DNA of 64,000 nt from Streptomyces sp. Ag109_O5-1 (GTDB taxonomy: Bacteria > Actinomycetota > Actinomycetes > Streptomycetales > Streptomycetaceae). Positions 50,033 through 57,580 of this stretch are shown here, one piece after another (positions within the stretch are counted from its first letter, which is position 1; each line of letters starts with the position of its first letter). The position numbers and the translations under genes are program-made. The notes under the pieces were generated by a model. It was not told the origin of the DNA. It was given only the letters and a program-made list of their open reading frames with translations, and made no database searches. Location of the stretch: the NCBI RefSeq assembly GCF_003814875.1, contig NZ_RKQF01000001.1, positions 7,936,001-8,000,000 of the forward strand, written 5' to 3'.

Positions 50033-51369
50033 GCCTGGCTCTTGACCTTCTGGGCGGAGGGGACGACGGAGGAGCTGACCGGGGCGCCATGGCCGAGGAC
50101 CCCGTGATCGTAAGCCGTCTCGGCGTGCACCGTAAGGTCCAGGCCGGTGTGCTCCTGGTCCTCGTCCGCCCGGAAGCCCAGCGTCCTGTCGATCAGCTTG
50201 CCGATGCCGTACGTCACGGCGAAGGCGTACGCCGCGACGACCACGACCGCCACCGTCTGCTTGCCGAGCTGGGCGAGCCCGCCGCCGTAGAAGAGGCCCT
50301 CGGTGGAGCCGGTCATGGCCTTCTCGGCGAACAGGCCGATGAGCAGGGTGCCGATGACACCGCCGACCAGGTGGACGCCGACGACGTCGAGCGAGTCGTC
50401 GTAGTTCAGCTTGAACTTCCAGCTCACGGCGTACGAGCAGACCGCGCCCGCGGCGAGGCCCACGACCAGGGCGCCGAGCAGGGAGACCGAGCCGCAGGAC
50501 GGGGTGATCGCGACCAGGCCCGCGACCGCGCCGGAGGCCGCACCCAGGGTGGTGGGGTGGCCGTCGCGCTTCTGCTCGACGAAGAGCCAGCCCAGCAGGC
50601 CGGTGCAGCCGGCGGCGAGGGTGTTCAGGAAGACGGCGGCGGCCAGGCCGCCCGCGCCCATCGCCGAGCCGGCGTTGAAGCCGAACCAGCCGAACCAGAG
50701 CAGACCGGCGCCCAGGATGACCATCGGGAGGTTGTGCGGACGCATCGCGTCCTTCTTGAAGCCGAGGCGCGGGCCGAGGACCAGGCACAGCGCCAGACCG
50801 GAGGCGCCGGAGGTGATCTCGACGGGCAGTCCGCCGGCGAAGTCCAGGGCGCCGAGGTGGTGCAGGATCCAGCCACCGGGACCCCACACCCAGTGTGCGA
50901 CGGGAACGTATACGAGCAGCGCCCACACCGGCACGAACACCAGCCAGGCCCCGAACTTCGCCCGGTCCGCGATCGCGCCGCTGATCAGCGCGGCGGTGAC
51001 GATCGCGAAGGTGAGCTGGAAGGTGGCGAAGAGCAGGGTCGGGACGGTGCCCTGGACGCTGTCCGGGCCGAGGCCGTGCATACCGGCCTGCGCGAGGCCG
51101 CCGATCAGTCCGGCGCCGGTGTCCGTCCCGAAGGCGAGCGAGTACCCGCCCGCCAGCCACACCACCGTGACCAGAGCGATCGACACGAAGCTCATCATCA
51201 GCATGTTGAGGACGCTCTTCGTGCGGACCATACCGCCGTAGAACAGGGCCAGCCCGGGGGTCATCAGCAGGACCAGGGCGGTGGCGGCGAGCAGCCAGGC
51301 GGTGTCACCGGTGTCGGCGTGCGCGGCGGCGTTCGCGGCGGTGAGGATCACGGGCGTCTCCAACGTCAT
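50029..51369 (-). CDS. amtB: ammonium transporter AmtB
   Basis: A trimeric ammonium channel of the Amt/Rh family with 11 transmembrane segments. The 446-residue product shows DTAWLLAATALVLLMTPGLA followed by LFYGGMVRTKSVLNMLMMSF, the pore-lining FATFQLTFAIVTAALISGAI, the conserved VWGPGGWILHHLGALDFAGG and WFGWFGFNAGSAMGA, and the second pore His region VVGVHLVGGVIGTLLIGLFA. The C-terminal tail ends GLDLTVHAETAYDHGVLG. The start is the ATG at 51369. glnB follows with an ATGA overlap. A cluster of GTNAC/GAAAC boxes in the 130-base gap to era suggests GlnR control. Confidence 0.95.
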   Translation of the reverse strand: MTLETPVILTAANAAAHADTGDTAWLLAATALVLLMTPGLALFYGGMVRTKSVLNMLMMSFVSIALVTVVWLAGGYSLAFGTDTGAGLIGGLAQAGMHGLGPDSVQGTVPTLLFATFQLTFAIVTAALISGAIADRAKFGAWLVFVPVWALLVYVPVAHWVWGPGGWILHHLGALDFAGGLPVEITSGASGLALCLVLGPRLGFKKDAMRPHNLPMVILGAGLLWFGWFGFNAGSAMGAGGLAAAVFLNTLAAGCTGLLGWLFVEQKRDGHPTTLGAASGAVAGLVAITPSCGSVSLLGALVVGLAAGAVCSYAVSWKFKLNYDDSLDVVGVHLVGGVIGTLLIGLFAEKAMTGSTEGLFYGGGLAQLGKQTVAVVVVAAYAFAVTYGIGKLIDRTLGFRADEDQEHTGLDLTVHAETAYDHGVLGHGAPVSSSVVPSAQKVKSQA

Positions 51370-51420
51370 GGGGGCTCGTCAGAGGGTCACCGTTTCCCGT
51401 TTCCGATTCCGTACGGGTGT

Positions 51421-51452
51421 GTTTCCGTGACGTTTCGTTGCCTTGGGGTTAC
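51421..51452 (-). promoter_or_regulatory. candidate GlnR-binding region upstream of amtB
   Basis: On the amtB strand this reads GTAAC (51452-51448), six bases, GCAAC (51441-51437), GAAAC (51436-51432), GTCAC (51431-51427), one base, GAAAC (51425-51421). GlnR boxes in streptomycetes are GTNAC-N6-GAAAC type, so the half-sites fit though the spacing is irregular. amtB is a known GlnR target in the genus. Confidence 0.5.
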
Positions 51453-51502
51453 CGAAATCTCACGGTGCGGCGGGGCGTCGTGGATCAGGGAGAATGGGGG
51501 CC

Positions 51503-52462
51503 ATGAGCGTTCGCAGCCAGTCAACCGAGCCGTCGGAATCGTCGGAGACCGTCCACCGGGCGGGCTTCGCCTGTTTCGTCGGGCGCCCCAACGCGGGCAA
51601 GTCCACCCTCACGAACGCTCTGGTCGGGCAGAAGGTTGCGATCACCGCGAACCAGCCGCAGACCACGCGGCACACGGTCCGGGGGATCGTGCACCGGGAG
51701 GACGCCCAGCTGATCCTCGTGGACACCCCTGGCCTGCACAAACCGCGGACACTGCTCGGCGAGCGGCTGAACGACGTGGTGCGCACCACCTGGGCCGAGG
51801 TCGACGTGATCGGCTTCTGCCTGCCGGCGAACGAGAAGATCGGCCCCGGCGACCGTTTCATCGCGAAGGAACTCGCGGGGATCAGGAAGACCCCCAAGGT
51901 CGCCGTCGTCACCAAGACCGACCTCGTCGACTCCAAGACCCTCGCCGAGCAGCTGATCGCGATCGACCAGCTCGGCAAGGAGCTGGGCTTCGAGTGGGCG
52001 GAGATCGTCCCGGTGTCGGCGGTCGGCGACAAGCAGGTGAGCCTGCTGGCCGACCTGCTCGTGCCGCTCCTGCCGGAGGGCCCGGCTCTCTACCCGGAGG
52101 GCGACCTCACCGACGAGCCCGAGCAGGTCATGATCGCGGAGCTGATCCGCGAGGCGGCCCTCGAAGGCGTCCGCGACGAGCTCCCGCACTCCATCGCGGT
52201 CGTCGTCGAGGAGATGCTCCCGCGCGAGGACCGCCCCGCCGACAAGCCCCTCCTGGACATCCACGCCAACCTGTTCATCGAGCGCCCCAGCCAGAAGGGC
52301 ATCATCATCGGCCCCAAGGGCAAGCGCCTGAAGGAGGTCGGCATCAAGAGCCGCAAGCAGATCGAGGCGCTGCTCGGCACACCGGTCTTCCTGGACCTGC
52401 ACGTGAAGGTGGCGAAGGACTGGCAGCGCGACCCGAAGCAGCTGCGGCGGCTGGGCTTCTAG
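51503..52462 (+). CDS. era: GTPase Era
   Basis: Era is an essential-type GTPase that binds the 3' end of 16S rRNA and helps mature the small subunit. The 319-residue product has G1 CFVGRPNAGKSTLTNAL, G2 QTTRHTVRG, G3 LVDTPGLHKPRTLLGE, G4 VVTKTDLVD and G5 VPVSAVGD, then a C-terminal KH domain with IERPSQKGIIIGPKGKRLKE. ATGs at 51494 and 51503 are both possible; 51503 gives the usual short N-terminus (MSVRSQSTEPSE). It is normally next to the CBS-domain and cdd-like genes; here about 5 kb of secreted-protein and nitrogen genes separates them. Divergent from amtB. Confidence 0.95.
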   Translation: MSVRSQSTEPSESSETVHRAGFACFVGRPNAGKSTLTNALVGQKVAITANQPQTTRHTVRGIVHREDAQLILVDTPGLHKPRTLLGERLNDVVRTTWAEVDVIGFCLPANEKIGPGDRFIAKELAGIRKTPKVAVVTKTDLVDSKTLAEQLIAIDQLGKELGFEWAEIVPVSAVGDKQVSLLADLLVPLLPEGPALYPEGDLTDEPEQVMIAELIREAALEGVRDELPHSIAVVVEEMLPREDRPADKPLLDIHANLFIERPSQKGIIIGPKGKRLKEVGIKSRKQIEALLGTPVFLDLHVKVAKDWQRDPKQLRRLGF

Positions 52463-52689
52463 AGGCGTCCGGTCCGCGTCCGTTCTCGGCCCCACACGCC
52501 GGGACCGAGCGCGGCCGCGACGAAACCGTCCCCCGTCGTCACGGCCAGGTCCGGCTGCCCGACGCGAAGGACGATGTTCTCGCGGTCGAACTCCCGGAAC
52601 TCCAGGACGAAGTGTTCGGCGACGCCCGTGTGTGCGGTCCGAGAGCCTCTCAGTCGTCCCAAGGAGTGCGCAGCGGTCTGCGGTACCAC
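52459..52689 (-). pseudogene. possible gene remnant downstream of era
   Basis: On the reverse strand the codons from about 52650 to 52459 have strongly GC-rich third positions and read like real protein (AEHFVLEFREFDRENIVLRV, GQPDLAVTTGDGFVAAALGP), but no convincing start or Shine-Dalgarno sequence is present; the first codons of the open frame overlap the end of the next gene in another frame. Its stop overlaps the era stop by 3 bases. It may be the cut-off C-terminal end of an older gene, or the frameshifted end of the neighbouring 164-residue protein. Function not recognised. Confidence 0.4.
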
Positions 52690-53144
52690 CGACCGGGAAG
52701 CCGCGCGTGCTCCTTCGTCGGCCGTATCCAGGGGTGCAGTGACCCCGCCGGGTCGGGGACGCTCGCCGCGTGGAAGCGGGCGTCCAGATCGGCCAGCAGG
52801 GTGCCGAGGGTGCCTTCACGTGCCGCCGCGGGCAGGGTGTTCATCACCTCGTCCAGGCTGTCCCTGGAGTCGAGGTCATTGCCGTAGGCGCTGATCGGAC
52901 AGAAGCTGTCGTCGCCTTCCGGCCGGCCGGTCTCCATGCGGCGCACCAGGCGTTCCCAGGACGCGAAGCGGTCCGCGACCGAGTACACGGGCTTCACGAT
53001 CCGCTCCCGCAGACGAGGTGCGACCCGCGCCCGTTCCACCTCCAGCCGCTCCGCGTCACACCGTCCGACCGCCTCCAGCACCGGCCCCGGCAGCGCCTCC
53101 CACACGGCCCTGCTCTCCGGAGCGGACGAGAACACGTCACCCAC
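52650..53144 (-). CDS. hypothetical protein
   Basis: A 164-residue protein that I do not recognise. It is cytoplasmic in character with no signal peptide or membrane segment, helical, and rich in charged residues: ESRAVWEALPGPVLEAVGR, VKPVYSVADRFASWERLVRR, DSFCPISAYGNDLDSRDSLD, LADLDARFHAASVPDPAGSL and a Trp/Arg-rich end RLPGRWYRRPLRTPWDD. Third positions are GC-rich, which supports real coding. It lies on the reverse strand between era and the XRE regulator, in the accessory part of the window. An immunity or inhibitor protein would be one idea from its small size and charge, but nothing in the sequence proves it. Confidence 0.65.
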   Translation of the reverse strand: MGDVFSSAPESRAVWEALPGPVLEAVGRCDAERLEVERARVAPRLRERIVKPVYSVADRFASWERLVRRMETGRPEGDDSFCPISAYGNDLDSRDSLDEVMNTLPAAAREGTLGTLLADLDARFHAASVPDPAGSLHPWIRPTKEHARLPGRWYRRPLRTPWDD

Positions 53145-53219
53145 CGCTCATGCACTCCTTCAACCGCCTGAGGAAGTGGCCGCGGCCACCGTCGGGCTGC
53201 ATGCAAGGTATCCGGTGGG

Positions 53220-54068
53220 TCAAGTGCGGCTCGGGCTCATGTCCTGCAGCCCCACCACCCTCAGCAGCTGCAGGCGTTCGTACGACTCCGTGCCCGGGCG
53301 GGCCGTGTGGATGACGAGGTGTTGACGGGTGTCGGCGTTGAGGAGGACCTCGCAGTCCAGTTCCAGGAGGCCGACGGACGGGTGCAGGAAGCGTTTCGTG
53401 GACGCGCGGCGTACCGCCACCTCGTGTTCGGACCAGAGGCGGGCGAACTCCTCGCTTCCTGCCAGGAGTTCGGCGACCAGGGCGGCGGGGACCGGGTCGG
53501 CGGGGCGGGCGGCCGCCACCGCGCGCAGGTTCGCCACCTGTTCGCGGGCCCGTTGCGGCCGGTCCTCCGCAGGGAAGAGGTCGCGGGCGGCCGGGTCCAG
53601 GAAGAAGCGGCGGACCAGGTTGCGCTCACGCGGCGGCCGGGCCAGGACGTCGCCGCTGAGCGCACGCGACAGCGCGTTCTGGGCCAGGACCTCGCCGCAG
53701 TCCGTCGTCACCAGCGCCGGGGTGTCGTGCAGCCGGTCCAGGACCAGGAGGAGGCCGGGGCGGACATGGCTGCTCGTCGCCTCCCGGCGCGGGGGTTCCT
53801 CGCCGGCCAGGTGGAACAGGTGGTCCCGTTCGTCCTCCGTCAGGCGCAGCGCGCGCGCCAGCGCCGTCAGCATCTGGCGGGACGGGCGCGGGCCCCGGGA
53901 CTGTTCGAGGCGTGTGTAGTAGTCGGCCGACATACCGGCCAGCGACGCCACCTCCTCGCGCCGCAGCCCGGGGGTGCGCCGCCGGGCGCCGGGTGCCAGG
54001 CCCACGTCGGCGGGGTCCAGGCGGGTGCGGGCGTGGCGCAGGAAGTCGGCGAGTTCGGGGCGGTTCAC
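53220..54068 (-). CDS. XRE family regulator with MmyB-like ligand-binding domain
   Basis: A 282-residue transcription factor. The N-terminal helix-turn-helix reads RRTPGLRREEVASLAGMSAD followed by YYTRLEQSRGPRPSRQMLTA (residues 30-75), and the rest is an MmyB-like PAS domain (LDRLHDTPALVTTDCGEVLA, LVRRFFLDPAARDLFPAEDR, VGLLELDCEVLLNADTRQHL), proposed to bind fatty acids or small ligands. It is divergent from an SDR gene with 122 bases between, an arrangement commonly seen for this family in streptomycetes where the regulator controls the reductase. The start at 54068 gives the conserved MNRPELADFLRHAR N-terminus. Confidence 0.9.
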   Translation of the reverse strand: MNRPELADFLRHARTRLDPADVGLAPGARRRTPGLRREEVASLAGMSADYYTRLEQSRGPRPSRQMLTALARALRLTEDERDHLFHLAGEEPPRREATSSHVRPGLLLVLDRLHDTPALVTTDCGEVLAQNALSRALSGDVLARPPRERNLVRRFFLDPAARDLFPAEDRPQRAREQVANLRAVAAARPADPVPAALVAELLAGSEEFARLWSEHEVAVRRASTKRFLHPSVGLLELDCEVLLNADTRQHLVIHTARPGTESYERLQLLRVVGLQDMSPSRT

Positions 54069-54110
54069 CTCTCCAGGGTGGCGCGGGCCGTCCGGGTTAT
54101 CCAGGGAGTG

Positions 54111-54138
54111 CCGATCCCCTGATCGGGAGGTCTCTCCC
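54111..54138. promoter_or_regulatory. palindromes in the divergent regulator/SDR promoter region
   Basis: CCGATC-CCCT-GATCGG (54111-54126) overlaps GGGAG-TCT-type symmetry running into CTCCC (to 54138). A likely binding region for the XRE regulator that controls one or both genes. Confidence 0.35.
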
Positions 54139-54190
54139 GGTCGTACCGGGCGGCGGCGAGGGTGGTGGCACCAGAGCGAAGGAGACGGTC

Positions 54191-55048
54191 ATGATCACTC
54201 TTGTCACCGGTACGACGGGACAGGTCGGGCGGCGGTTCGTACCGCGGCTGCTCGCGCAGGCCCGGTCCGACGAGCGGGTGAGGGTCCTCGTGCGGGACGC
54301 GGCCCGCGGGGAGCCGTTCGCCGGACTGGGCGCAGAGGTCGTCGTCGGGGACCTGCGGGACGAGGAGGCGCTCGGCAAGGCCGTCGCGGGGGCGGACGCG
54401 GTGGTGAACGTCGCCGCCTCTTTCCGCGGGGTGCCCGACGACGAGGCCTGGGCCGTCAACCGGGACGCGGCGGTGGCCTTGGGGAAGGCCGCGGTCTCCG
54501 CCGGGGTGCGGCGGTTCGTGCAGGTCAGCACCGGAGTCGTGTACGGCACCGGACGCGGCCGCCCGCTCACCGAGGACGACGAGAGCCGGCCCGGCGGGGA
54601 GATGTGGGGCGCCTACCCGGAGTCCAAGGCGGCCGCCGAGCGCGAGTTGCTCGCGCTGGAGGGCGGCATGGAGGTACGGATCGGGCGGCTGCCCTTCGTC
54701 TACGGCGAGGGGGACCCGCATCTCGCCAACTCCCTGCACTGGGCCGCGCACTGGGCCCCAGCCCAGCGGCTCCAGATGGCCCACCACGCCGACGTCGGGC
54801 AGGGGCTGATGCGGCTGCTGTACGCCCCGGCCGTCAGCGGTCCCCTCTACAACATCGCCGACGACGCTCCCGTCACCGCCGTGGAACTGCACCAGCTCAA
54901 CGGCGTCGGGGTGCCGGCCGGCATGGGCGGCCGTACCGACCGCGATCCCTGGTTCGGGATCATGTCCAACCAGAAGATCCGGCGCGATCTGGGCTTCCGG
55001 CCCATCTACCCCAGCGTCTGGTCGGCCCGGGACGCCGGGGCCCTTTGA
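54191..55048 (+). CDS. NAD-dependent epimerase/dehydratase (SDR) family protein
   Basis: A 285-residue extended or atypical short-chain dehydrogenase. The nucleotide-binding motif is MITLVTGTTGQVGRRF (TGxxGxxG), then VVVGDLRDEEALGKAVAGAD, VSTGVVYGTGRGRPL and the catalytic-type YxxxK in WGAYPESKAAAERELLAL (about residue 140), with IGRLPFVYGEGDPH after it. Start ATG 54191 has AAGGAG 6 bases upstream. It is divergent from the XRE/MmyB regulator, which probably controls it. Substrate unknown; homologues are often annotated as NAD(P)-dependent sugar epimerases or reductases. A frameshift-broken gene follows after 32 bases. Confidence 0.9.
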   Translation: MITLVTGTTGQVGRRFVPRLLAQARSDERVRVLVRDAARGEPFAGLGAEVVVGDLRDEEALGKAVAGADAVVNVAASFRGVPDDEAWAVNRDAAVALGKAAVSAGVRRFVQVSTGVVYGTGRGRPLTEDDESRPGGEMWGAYPESKAAAERELLALEGGMEVRIGRLPFVYGEGDPHLANSLHWAAHWAPAQRLQMAHHADVGQGLMRLLYAPAVSGPLYNIADDAPVTAVELHQLNGVGVPAGMGGRTDRDPWFGIMSNQKIRRDLGFRPIYPSVWSARDAGAL

Positions 55049-55080
55049 GAACCCGCAGGCCTGCCACCGGGGAAGTCGCC

Positions 55081-56278
55081 ATCACGAACGCCCTGGCGGA
55101 GCACCACAGGGCGCCGTCCAGCTGCTGGTGGCCGCCGCGGCGGCCGGGCACCCGCAGGCGCGCAGTGCCCTGCGGCTGTGGCGTGCCGACCGGGCGGGGA
55201 AGGGCCGGGTCGAGGGAGCCGGCCGCAAGCAGGGGGTGTCGCAGGAGGACCAGAAGATCTCGCTCACCTTGCAGCGGCTGGTGCCCGAACACCCGGAACT
55301 GCTGGACGAGCTATTCGCCCGCGGCACCATCGACCCGTCTGGACCCGGGCTGGCTGAACGAGGCGCTGGGGCGGCCCGGAGCCGGTGTCGACCGGCGGCT
55401 GACCGCCGCGCTGCGCCGTCACGCCGACACCCTCGAAGTGCTCTGCGACGCCACCTGGACCGGCGCGTTCGGTGCGACGAACGCCAAGCGGTCCTTCCTG
55501 CTGCGCGGCAAACTCGTCACCCGGAAGGTCCTTGACCCCCCGAGCGCCCGGCGTCTCGACGAGATCCTCGCCGGGGGCGGCCACCCGCACCAGGTCCGGG
55601 CCGCGCTCATGCTGGTCGAGACAGTCATCGACCACAGCCGGAACGGCTCGCTCGACACCCTGGAGTGGCGGCACCTGGAGGAGACCCTGCGCGGTTTCAC
55701 GTCCGCCGCCCGCGCACCGGGGCCGAACAGGGCGGGCCGGGGTCGGCACGAGGACATCGAGGCGGTGGCCCGCCGCTGCCTGACCGGACTGGTGTGCCGC
55801 CACCACCCGTTGCACACGCCCCGGCAGATCGCCCGCGCCTGTGCGCATGCGCGCGGCCACCTGGCAAGGGCCACCGAGGCGGACGACGTGACGGTGCTGG
55901 GGCGGTTCGTCGAGCGGCTCACCGAGGTGTCGCGACGCCGTCGCCGTGGTCAACGCGGCCGCCGGGACGCTGCGCGCGCTGGCGCGGGGGCAGGTGATGT
56001 CACTGGCCCAGCGCTGGTACCGCCCGCTCTCCCGGCTCGCCGAACGGGCCACGCCGGACCAGTGGAAGGAACTCGTCGAAGGCTCCTGGGAAGGTCCCCA
56101 GGAGATCCTGCGGGTGCTGATCCGGGCCGGTATCCGCAAGCGCACCGACGATCCGTCGCCCCATCTGCTGGCGATCGCGGACCGCAGCGCCTGGCCGGAC
56201 ATGATCCGGGAGACGGTGCGCGTCGGCACCCTCCTGCACACGGAGGGCAGCCGGCAGCGTTGGTTCCCCGCCCCGTAG
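55081..56278 (+). pseudogene. frameshifted gene of unknown function
   Basis: One coherent protein of about 400 residues is spread over three reading frames. Frame 1 reads ITNALAEHHR, then near 55106 it passes to frame 3 (VQLLVAAAAAGHPQARSALR ... LVPEHPELLDELFARGTIDP), near 55340 back to frame 1 (LDPGWLNEALGRPGAGVDRR ... DVTVLGRFVERLTEV), and near 55930 to frame 2 (RDAVAVVNAAAGTLRALARG ... TLLHTEGSRQRWFPAP). Third-position GC follows this path. Each junction fits a one-base loss or gain, for example a missing G in CACAGGGCGCC and a missing C in GTGTCGCGACGCC. No start codon is clear. I do not recognise the family. It could be a real pseudogene or reflect sequencing errors. Confidence 0.75.
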
Positions 56279-56314
56279 CCCGCTTCCGGTCCCCCTAGCC
56301 CCCCGCCCGGCCCC

Positions 56315-57580
56315 CTAGTCCACGCCCCGTATCCGCCCCACAAGACCCGCCCCCGCCAGTCCGATCACCGCCGCCACCAGGTAGAGCACCTGGTAGCCGC
56401 CCAGGTAGGTCACGATCGGCGCGGCGAGGGCGGGCGCCGCGACCTGGGGCAGGGCGTTGGCCACGTTGATGACGCCGAGGTCCTTGCCGCGGTCCAGGGC
56501 CTTCGGCAGGACGTCCGTCATCAGGGCGAAGTCGACCGAGGTGAACACGCCGAAGCCGATGCCCAGGAAGGCCGACGCGGCGATCGCCCCCGGCCAGGTC
56601 TGCCATGCCGCCAGCAGCGCCGTCGCCGCGGCCATCAGCATCCCCGACCAGACCACGAACGGCTTGCGGCGGCCCACCCGGTCCGACCACACCCCGCCGA
56701 CCACGACCGTCGCCATCAGCGTCAGCCCGTTGATGGCCGTAAGAATCAGCACGCCCTGGTCGGGGTCGTGGTGGTGGAGGCGGTCGCGGAGGTAATAGAG
56801 CAGATACAGCAGCACCAGTGAATTGCTCAGGTTGATCAGGAAGCGGGTCAGCCAGGCCCAGCCCAGGTCCGGGTAGTGGCGCGGGCTCAGCCAGAAGCCC
56901 GCGAGGAAGGCCCGCCAGGACCACGGCGGGCGGTCCTTGAGGGTCAGGCGCAGGTCCGGGTGGCGCAGGACGTACGGGAGCACGCCCAGCGCCGTGAACA
57001 CCGCGCAGGCCACATAGCCCGCCCCGACGCCCCCGGCTACCGTGGCCAGGCCGGTGCCGCCGACCACGCCGAGGATCTGCGCGGCCCCCAGCCAGCCGCC
57101 CACCGACCCCCGTTGGAGCCTCGGCACCCGGTCCGGCACCGCCGCCGTCACCGCCGCGAAGGCCGCGTTCAGGGTCAGCTGGACCAGGGCCCAGCCCAGC
57201 ATCATCGTCCACATGCCCCCGGCGCCCGCGAGGAGCAGCAGGGACAGCGCCCCGCCCGCCGTGCCGGCGACGATCCACGGTGTACGGCGGCCCCACCGGG
57301 ACGTCGTGCGGTCCGACAGCGCGCCGAAGACCGGGTTCGCCGCCAGCGACACCACCGCGCCGACGCCGGTCACCCACGCCAGCATCGTCTCCTTGGACAT
57401 CCCGGAGCCGGGCGCGAAGTCCTTGGCCTGGGAGGCCAGGAGGATCTGCAGCGGGCCGTACCAGCCCACCCAGATGGCCCCGTTGGCGAGGGACAGCGCC
57501 GACGTCCAGCCGCGGCCGACCTTCTCGACCGGTTCCGCCAGGGCGGCCGGCTCTCCGGCCGGTTCGCGCGTCGTCGTCAT
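56315..57580 (-). CDS. MFS / GPH-type sugar transporter
   Basis: A 421-residue permease with about 12 transmembrane segments of the glycoside-pentoside-hexuronide type: NPVFGALSDRTTSRWGRRTP (the conserved loop 2-3), GGMWTMMLGWALVQLTLNAA, WLGAAQILGVVGGTGLATVA, VLILTAINGLTLMATVVVGG, VWSDRVGRRKPFVVWSGMLM and APALAAPIVTYLGGYQVLYL. It overlaps the beta-glucosidase gene by ATGA at 57577-57580, so the two are coupled and the transporter probably imports a beta-glucoside such as cellobiose for the enzyme to split (inference). The ATG at 57580 gives the usual N-terminus MTTTREPAGEPAALAEPVEK. Confidence 0.88.
   Translation of the reverse strand: MTTTREPAGEPAALAEPVEKVGRGWTSALSLANGAIWVGWYGPLQILLASQAKDFAPGSGMSKETMLAWVTGVGAVVSLAANPVFGALSDRTTSRWGRRTPWIVAGTAGGALSLLLLAGAGGMWTMMLGWALVQLTLNAAFAAVTAAVPDRVPRLQRGSVGGWLGAAQILGVVGGTGLATVAGGVGAGYVACAVFTALGVLPYVLRHPDLRLTLKDRPPWSWRAFLAGFWLSPRHYPDLGWAWLTRFLINLSNSLVLLYLLYYLRDRLHHHDPDQGVLILTAINGLTLMATVVVGGVWSDRVGRRKPFVVWSGMLMAAATALLAAWQTWPGAIAASAFLGIGFGVFTSVDFALMTDVLPKALDRGKDLGVINVANALPQVAAPALAAPIVTYLGGYQVLYLVAAVIGLAGAGLVGRIRGVD

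Noticed and set aside
46286..51502. Search for integrase, transposase or att direct repeats around the accessory block
   Set aside because: None was found; only short inverted repeats are present, so a specific mobile element cannot be claimed.
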